Source of the DNA: Gammaproteobacteria bacterium UBA7803 | GTDB lineage: Bacteria > Pseudomonadota > Gammaproteobacteria > Pseudomonadales > Azotimanducaceae | DNA: 33,388 bases | Direction: 5' to 3' | NCBI GenBank assembly: GCA_002480525.1 | Contig: DLCH01000018.1 | Coordinates: 1-33,388, forward strand | Shown: one piece after another, positions 27,529-33,388 of the stretch | Layout of the letters: every line of letters starts with the position of its first letter | Numbering within the stretch: position 1 is the first letter of the stretch | The notes under the pieces: model-generated | The model's database searches: none | The model's input: only the letters and a program-made list of their open reading frames with translations | What the model was told of the DNA's origin: nothing | Position numbers and translations under genes: made by a program

Positions 27529-27563
27529 CGGACCTGCCGGGACGCGGCCGTCCGGGCGATGAC

Positions 27564-27669
27564 TATACTTCCGGGAGGCGTCCGGGCACCCTGCGCGGAG
27601 AGCGGCCGGGGTGTCCGGCCGTCGTGCACGGCCCCGGCCAGGATCCAGGCAGACAACGGACGGTTCTCA
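27564..27669 (+). promoter_or_regulatory. Gap before the bactofilin gene with a -10-like box and hairpin
   Basis: TATACT (27564-27569) resembles a -10 but has a poor -35. A 7-bp stem (27603-27609 with 27615-27621, loop GGTGT) follows. This 140-nt gap could hold a separate promoter for bactofilin and erpA. Confidence 0.35.
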
Positions 27670-28103
27670 TGGCCCGCATCAAAGTCGAAAAGGGCGTCAC
27701 GCTCATCGCCCCCAACACCGAGGTCGTCGGTGACATCCGCTTCAAGGACCAGCTCTACGTGAACGGCTACGTGGAAGGCAACGTGCTGTCCGCGGAGGAC
27801 GGCGGCGCCGCCACGGTGATCATCAGCGAGGAGGGGTCCGTCAAAGGCGAGATCCGCGTCCCCAACGTGGTGATCAACGGCCAGGTCGAAGGCAACGTCT
27901 ACGCCTCCGCCCGGGTGGAACTCGCCGCCCGCGCGCGGGTCAAGGGTAACGTGTACTACGAGCTCATCGAGATGCAGCTCGGCGCCATGGTGGATGGCCA
28001 GCTCCTGCACGAGCAGGCGGCCGACTCGGCCAAGGTGCACCCGTTTCCTGCGGAAGGCCCCGGCGAGGAAGCGGCCAGCCGGGAGTCCGGCCGCAAGAAC
28101 TGA
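27669..28103 (+). CDS. Bactofilin
   Basis: A 144-residue bactofilin, a cytoskeletal protein that polymerises without nucleotide. The core (about 12-115) is a right-handed beta-helix visible as repeated hydrophobic/Gly turns (VVGDIRFKDQLYVNGYVEGNV, SVKGEIRVPNVVINGQVEGNV, ARVKGNVYY). The C-terminal tail is charged and probably disordered. Bactofilins position cell-wall enzymes, often M23 peptidases; an M23 gene lies 1.6 kb away. The ATG has a weak GGACGG upstream. It lacks the N-terminal membrane segment some bactofilins have, so the TM protein upstream may anchor it (inference). Confidence 0.92.
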   Translation: MARIKVEKGVTLIAPNTEVVGDIRFKDQLYVNGYVEGNVLSAEDGGAATVIISEEGSVKGEIRVPNVVINGQVEGNVYASARVELAARARVKGNVYYELIEMQLGAMVDGQLLHEQAADSAKVHPFPAEGPGEEAASRESGRKN

Positions 28104-28151
28104 CCCGGGGCGTTGACGACATCGTCGTCCCTGGTGCAACGTTCAGTGATC

Positions 28152-28484
28152 ATGGAAACCGATATCGTTCTCTCCGACCGCGCGGCTGCCAAGGTGCGTG
28201 CGCTGATGGATGCCGAGGGCAACCCCGGGCTGAAGCTGCGCGTGTTCATCACCGGCGGCGGCTGCAGCGGGTTCTCCTATGGCTTCACCTTCGACGAGGA
28301 AGTGGCCGAGGACGATGCCGTGGTGGAGCGCGAAGGCGTCACGATGCTGGTGGACGCGCTCAGCTTTCCCTATCTCTCCGGCTCCCAGGTGGATTACCAC
28401 GAGGATCTGCAGGGCGCCCAGTTCGTGGTTGAGAATCCCAACGCCACCGCGACCTGCGGCTGCGGCAACTCCTTCGCGATCTGA
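28152..28484 (+). CDS. erpA: Iron-sulfur cluster carrier ErpA
   Basis: A 110-residue A-type carrier that delivers Fe-S clusters to target apoproteins. The three ligand cysteines are in ITGGGCSGF and in the TCGCGNSF end. The sequence is closest to ErpA among A-type carriers, and the location beside anmK and the M23 gene fits gammaproteobacterial ErpA. I chose ATG 28152 from family length; GTG 28146 or a TTG at 28113 could also serve, and none has a strong ribosome-binding site. No terminator is obvious in the 97 nt before the convergent anmK. Confidence 0.95.
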   Translation: METDIVLSDRAAAKVRALMDAEGNPGLKLRVFITGGGCSGFSYGFTFDEEVAEDDAVVEREGVTMLVDALSFPYLSGSQVDYHEDLQGAQFVVENPNATATCGCGNSFAI

Positions 28485-28581
28485 TTTCCCGGGCTCGAGG
28501 ACTCCGCCTATTGGCCCATGCCGGCGGCCCCGTGCCGTGGCGCGATGAATCGGTGCGTCCCGTGCGGTGGCTTACCGCGGG

Positions 28582-29700
28582 TCAGGCCGGATAGACGGCG
28601 CCGAGCACGCGAGGGCCACGAGCGCCGGTGACCGCCGGCTCGTTGCCGGCCAGGCCGTTCAGGGTCTGGTGGGCCAGCCAGGCGAAGGCCGCCGCCTCGA
28701 TGCTGTCGCCGTCCACGCCGAGGGTCTCCACCGGCTCGACCGGGCAGGACAGCCGTTCCGCCAGCGCGGCCATCAGCGCCCGGTTGTGGCGCCCGCCGCC
28801 GCATACCAGTACCCGTCCCAGGTCCGCCGGGCCCCAGGTGACGAGCGCCCGGACCGCGCATTCGGCGGTGAACGCGCACAGCGTCGCCTGAACGTCCGCG
28901 TCGTCGATCGCCCGCTCGCGCAGCCGGGCATCGAGATGAGCCTGCAGCCACGCCAGGTTGAAGTACTCCCGGCCGGTGCTCTTGGGCGGTGGCGTGGTCA
29001 GGTAGGGGTCCGCCAGCAGCCGCTGCAGCAGCGATTCGTCCACCCGGCCGGACGCCGCCCAGTCGCCGTTGTCGTCGAAGGCCCGCTGGCGGGCCCGGGC
29101 GATCCAGTCGTCCATCAGGGCGTTGCCGGGGCCGGTGTCGAAGCCGGTCACCGCGGCGGCCGGATCCGCCGGCAGCAGCGTGAAGTTGCCGATGCCGCCG
29201 ATGTTGAGCACCGCCCGGCTCTCGCCGGGATCGCGAAACAGCGCGGCATGGAACGGCGGTACCAGTGGCGCGCCCTGGCCGCCGGCGGCCATGTCGCGGC
29301 GGCGGAAGTCGGCGACGGTGGTGATGCCGGTCACCTCGGCGATGCGGCTGGGATCGCCGATCTGCAGGGTGAACGGGTGGGTCGCCCCCGGCCGGTGGCG
29401 GACCGTCTGGCCGTGACTGCCGAGGGCGGTGACCGCGGACGGCGCCTGGCCGTTGCTGTCGAGAAATTCCAGTGCGGCGGTGCCGATGAACTCGCCCAGG
29501 GCGGCATCGGCCTCGCCGAGCCGGTCCAGATCGTCGGCGCCGGGCCGGCCGAGCTCGAGCAGGCTGCGGCGCAGCGCTTCCGGCAGCGGGCGGGTGGCGG
29601 CGGCCAGCACGTCGATGCGGCGGGCGACCTGAACCAGGGCCAGGTCGAGGCCGTCGACGCTGGTTCCGGAGATGGCGCCCAGGTAGACCTGACCGCGCAC
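28582..29700 (-). CDS. anmK: Anhydro-N-acetylmuramic acid kinase
   Basis: A 372-residue AnmK of the sugar kinase/Hsp70/actin fold. It opens and phosphorylates 1,6-anhydro-MurNAc released during peptidoglycan turnover, giving MurNAc-6-phosphate. The motifs GAISGTSVDGLD (start), GSHGQTVRH, ADFRRRDMAAGGQGAPLVP and FDTGPGN are present. The start is GTG 29700, 7 nt after the M23 stop, with GGAGG within the end of that gene. The pair combines wall cutting and recycling in one transcript. Confidence 0.97.
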   Translation of the reverse strand: MRGQVYLGAISGTSVDGLDLALVQVARRIDVLAAATRPLPEALRRSLLELGRPGADDLDRLGEADAALGEFIGTAALEFLDSNGQAPSAVTALGSHGQTVRHRPGATHPFTLQIGDPSRIAEVTGITTVADFRRRDMAAGGQGAPLVPPFHAALFRDPGESRAVLNIGGIGNFTLLPADPAAAVTGFDTGPGNALMDDWIARARQRAFDDNGDWAASGRVDESLLQRLLADPYLTTPPPKSTGREYFNLAWLQAHLDARLRERAIDDADVQATLCAFTAECAVRALVTWGPADLGRVLVCGGGRHNRALMAALAERLSCPVEPVETLGVDGDSIEAAAFAWLAHQTLNGLAGNEPAVTGARGPRVLGAVYPA

Positions 29701-29707
29701 GGCGGCG

Positions 29708-31183
29708 TCAGCCTCCGTAGGCGAGCTGGACCTGCTGCTTGAAGTCGTCCAGCAGCGTCAGCAGCGGCGCGGCGCGCTCGTTGAAGCGCGCCAGCTCGGT
29801 GCGCGGTATCGGCTCCGCGTCGGGCAGCTCCACGGTGCGCGGGTTCTGGTGCACGCCGTTCACCAGGAATTCGTAGTGCAGATGCGGGCCGCTGGCCCAG
29901 CCGGTGGCGCCCACGTAGCCGATCACCTGGCCCTGCTTGACCTTCACGCCGCTCTTGATGCCGCGGCCGAACTTGGACATGTGCAGGTACTTGGTCGTGA
30001 ACTGCTCGCCGTGCTGAATCACCACGAAGTTGCCGTTGGGTTTGGTGCGCGAGGCGGTCACCACGCGGCCGTCGCCGGCCGCCAGAATCGGCGTGCCCGT
30101 GGGTGCTGCGTAATCGATGCCCCGGTGGGGCATGTTGCGTTTGAACAGCGGATGGATGCGGCGCAGGTTGAAGTTGGAGCTGATGCGGGAGAACTCCACC
30201 GGCGCGCGCAGGAACGCCTTGCGCATGGAGTCGCCTTCGGGATTGTAGTAGTCGGCCCGGCCATGGCTGTCCGCGTAGCGGATGGCCCGGTAGCTCTCGC
30301 CGCGGTTGACGAACTCCGCGGCCAGGATGTCACCGTGGCCGATGAACTCGTCGCCGACGTACAGCTCTTCGAACACCACGTGGAATTCGTCGCCCTGGCG
30401 GATGTCCAGCACGAAGTCGATGTCCCACTGGAAGATCTGCGCCAGACGCATCGTGACGTTGTCGGAGAGCCCGGCGCGCTGGCTGGCGATGAACAGGCTG
30501 TGGTCGATGACGCCGTGCTTGTAGGCCCGGGTCCGCCGCGGTTCCTGGCGCAGCTCGCGGCCGACGAAGTCGTCGCCGACGCGTTCGAATTCCAGGGTCT
30601 CCAGCGGGCCCGGCGTGTAGGCCAGCTTCACCAGGGTGCCGTCCTCCGCCCGGCTGAACGTCAGGCTGTGCCCGGGAAAGATGTTCTTCAGGCGCCGGCC
30701 CAGGGGTTCGCTGGCCAGCAGGTAATGGATGTCCCGGGCGGGCAGCCCCTGGCGCTTGAAGATCACGGACAGGTTGTCGCCGCGGCGGACCTGAATCTGC
30801 TCGACGTTGAGGCGCGGCGCCGGCAGGGCCGGGGCGCGGGTGGCGCCCACGAGGTCCGTCGGATCGGCGGCGTCGAGCAGGGCGGCCGCGGCACTGCCCT
30901 GGGCAGCGTCGATCGCCAGCGGCGCCGGCCCGCGCGCGGCCAGGCGGGTCGTGGCGTCGTCGCCCGGCAGAGCCGCTGGAAGGGCGGACGGCTGCGCCGT
31001 CGGCGAGGCCGCCGCCGCATCGGCCCCGGGCAGCTCGAGCAGCACGGTTTCGGTGTTGAAGCGGTCGCCTTCGTCGTCGGAGAACTGATCGACGGCGAAC
31101 GCGGTCATGAGCAGCGTGAGCACGCCGATCAGAATCAGGTGGGGCCGCGGAAACGTACCCGGATTCACACTGCCTAGCGACAT
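29708..31183 (-). CDS. M23 peptidoglycan endopeptidase (MepM-like)
   Basis: A 491-residue membrane-anchored peptidase. A transmembrane segment (about 15-31) is followed by a Pro/Ala-rich linker (about 50-120) and a LysM/OapA-like domain (about 125-160). A middle domain and an M23 catalytic domain come next. Zinc ligands are visible: H and D of MPHRGIDYAAPTGTP and HLH of GPHLHYEF. This is the MepM/YebA layout, which cuts D-Ala-mDAP crosslinks during wall growth. It is divergent from tyrS and cotranscribed with anmK. Two AT-rich patches upstream may hold its promoter. Confidence 0.95.
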   Translation of the reverse strand: MSLGSVNPGTFPRPHLILIGVLTLLMTAFAVDQFSDDEGDRFNTETVLLELPGADAAAASPTAQPSALPAALPGDDATTRLAARGPAPLAIDAAQGSAAAALLDAADPTDLVGATRAPALPAPRLNVEQIQVRRGDNLSVIFKRQGLPARDIHYLLASEPLGRRLKNIFPGHSLTFSRAEDGTLVKLAYTPGPLETLEFERVGDDFVGRELRQEPRRTRAYKHGVIDHSLFIASQRAGLSDNVTMRLAQIFQWDIDFVLDIRQGDEFHVVFEELYVGDEFIGHGDILAAEFVNRGESYRAIRYADSHGRADYYNPEGDSMRKAFLRAPVEFSRISSNFNLRRIHPLFKRNMPHRGIDYAAPTGTPILAAGDGRVVTASRTKPNGNFVVIQHGEQFTTKYLHMSKFGRGIKSGVKVKQGQVIGYVGATGWASGPHLHYEFLVNGVHQNPRTVELPDAEPIPRTELARFNERAAPLLTLLDDFKQQVQLAYGG

Positions 31184-31489
31184 CCTTTTCCCATGTCCTG
31201 CCTTGCGCCCCCGGTGGGCATGACCGCGCGCCCGCTACAGCCCCGAAGGCTGCCGGGCCCCGACCCGGACGGCCGGAGCGCGATTGTCGAAAAGTTATTC
31301 TAAATCGGACGGTTACAACGATTTTGTGACGCCCGCCCCACCACTCGCGAGTATATCGTTTTCGACCCCGGTGAACAGCCCGCCGCGGGCGTCCCGAACG
31401 CGCCGCCCTGGGGGGGGTAGCGCCGCCGGCTACATGGGCCGAGAGCAGTCTGCTAAGGTTCGCGCTCCCCGGTCGGGCTGTTCGGATTT
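31184..31489. other. 306-bp divergent intergenic region between M23 peptidase and tyrS
   Basis: Unusually AT-rich patches (about 31284-31330 and 31347-31366) stand out in GC-rich DNA. On the minus strand they hold TATACT (31350-31355) and TAGAAT (31297-31302), both -10-like, without clear -35 boxes. On the plus strand TTGTGA (31324-31329) is 22 bp from TATATC, too far for a normal promoter. An eight-G run lies near 31411-31418. No gene is seen. It probably holds both divergent promoters. Confidence 0.5.
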
Positions 31490-32782
<1,293 letters not shown>

Positions 32783-33023
32783 CGTAGCCGTCCGAAAACG
32801 GCTCAATGCGCGGCCGCGCTGAGGCACGGACCCGGAACCGGGTCCGCCGGCCCAGGAAGAAGACCACCAGACGGGTCACGATCGCGACGGATTCGACGTC
32901 ACGATGGGACACCCGGCTGAAGTTCGGAAGGTCGCCCGGAGAGAGTCCGGGGTTCGTTCCGAGCGGTGGGGAAGCCCGATGAGGCTTCGAAGGTTGAGGC
33001 GGTCGACCAGGAAGCTGGAGAGA
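32783..33023. other. Non-coding spacer between tyrS and the rRNA promoter
   Basis: No gene is supported. An 8-bp stem with loop GAAC lies at 32827-32846, without a T-tract, so tyrS has no clear intrinsic terminator. A weaker AGCCG/CGGCT inverted repeat lies at 32786-32803. The rest is GC-rich and featureless to my reading. Confidence 0.5.
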
Positions 33024-33084
33024 CCGAAGAAACCGGAAAAAAATTCTTCGGGGCGCTTGCCAAGGTTCGGACCCTGCGTATAAT
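33024..33084 (+). promoter_or_regulatory. rRNA operon P1-type promoter with A-tract UP-like element
   Basis: TTGCCA (33057-33062) and a perfect TATAAT (33079-33084) are 16 bp apart. The discriminator after the -10 is GC-rich (ACGCGTCCC), as in promoters under ppGpp/DksA control. Directly upstream is an A7 tract inside an 8-bp inverted repeat (33024-33031 with 33044-33051), where an UP element would lie. The start should be near 33091. Confidence 0.85.
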
Positions 33085-33090
33085 ACGCGT

Positions 33091-33314
33091 CCCTTGCCTC
33101 GGGGGGTTACCAACGAGGCCGCTCTTTAAAAGCTCAAAACTGAACAAGCCATTCGTGTGGGTGCCTGTGATTCACCGTCGAATGAGCGTCGCGAGGCGTA
33201 GCATTCGAGTGAGTTACGAGCATTCAGCTCGACAATTCATTGAGTCTGAAATAATCGATCAGTGGCTTGCCGACGGTGCCCTCGGGCAACGGAAGCAGGC
33301 TGCGCAAACTCTAT
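33091..33314 (+). promoter_or_regulatory. rRNA leader with boxA and boxC antitermination signals
   Basis: GCTCTTTAAAA (33121-33131) matches rrn boxA, where NusB-S10 assemble with NusA. GTGTGGGTGCC (33155-33165) resembles boxC. The remaining leader up to 33314 probably pairs with sequence after 16S for RNase III cleavage, but the partner is outside the window. Confidence 0.8.
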
Positions 33315-33388
33315 AAACTGAAGAGTTTGATCATGGCTCAGATTGAACGCTGGGGGCAGGCCTAATACATGCAAGTCGGGCGGAAACG
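33315..33388 (+). rRNA. rrs: 16S ribosomal RNA (5' end, partial)
   Basis: AAACTGAAGAGTTTGATC aligns with E. coli 16S position 1 onward, followed by the universal 27F primer region and CTAATACATGCAAGTCG. The window ends at about position 74. Position 40 (E. coli numbering) is G rather than C. The GGGCGG segment after GTC differs from enterics and fits a different gammaproteobacterial group. Confidence 0.97.

Noticed and set aside
28113..28141. TTGACG as -35 of an erpA promoter
   Set aside because: The sequence 17-18 bp downstream (GCAACG) is not a -10.
32827..32846. 8-bp stem after tyrS as an intrinsic terminator
   Set aside because: No T-tract follows on either strand.
32899..33316. Short open frames over the rRNA promoter and leader, both strands
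   Set aside because: They overlap the promoter, boxA and leader; composition and position show they are not genes.

Overview
The window is about 33 kb of chromosome from a GC-rich gammaproteobacterium. The gene orders tRNA-Met/rimP-nusA-infB-rbfA-truB-rpsO-pnp and dksA-gluQ-regulator-pcnB-...-pgi-acs, the ErpA and 16S start sequences, and the DksA and GluQ types all point that way. The second gene order matches the Pseudomonas-type layout, but pieces are missing and non-AUG starts are common. I cannot name the genus from sequence alone. I see no prophage, insertion sequence, CRISPR array or defence island; this is core genome.

Layout. Positions 1-9039 (+): the 3' end of a tRNA (probably initiator Met), two intrinsic terminators, then the transcription/translation operon rimP, nusA, infB, rbfA, truB, rpsO, pnp. 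Positions 9227-18302 (mostly -): an unrecognised lipoprotein, a 47-residue microprotein, acs, pgi, a deoxynucleoside kinase, pcnB, and a CbrB-position AAA+ regulator with a degenerate receiver and no GAFTGA loop. Positions 18309-20172 (-): gluQ and a DksA carrying a long histone-H1-like Lys/Ala extension. Positions 20309-22197 (+): a PLP aminotransferase and sfsA. Positions 22169-26717 (-): a PfkB-type (adenosine) kinase, hemL, hemJ and a CBS-containing ClC channel whose full-length frame has no ATG, GTG or TTG start. Positions 26767-28484 (+): a one-TM coiled-coil protein, a bactofilin and erpA. Positions 28582-31183 (-): anmK and an M23 peptidoglycan peptidase. Positions 31490-33388 (+): tyrS, then an rRNA operon promoter, its leader with boxA, and the first 74 nt of 16S rRNA.

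How the genes fit together. The first operon couples transcript elongation (NusA), 30S maturation (RimP, RbfA), initiation (IF2), tRNA modification (TruB), S15 and RNA decay (PNPase). Several RNA leader structures look like feedback sites. The dksA/gluQ/pcnB block concerns growth control and RNA metabolism. hemL and hemJ are two haem-pathway steps in one transcript. Bactofilin, the coiled-coil membrane protein, AnmK and the M23 peptidase form a loose cell-wall neighbourhood.

Most of the window is ordinary housekeeping DNA. The observations most worth following are the rewired CbrB-like regulator without CbrA, the H1-tailed DksA, the apparent AUC start of the ClC gene, the lipoprotein with an HxCxCxH motif, and the 47-residue microprotein.
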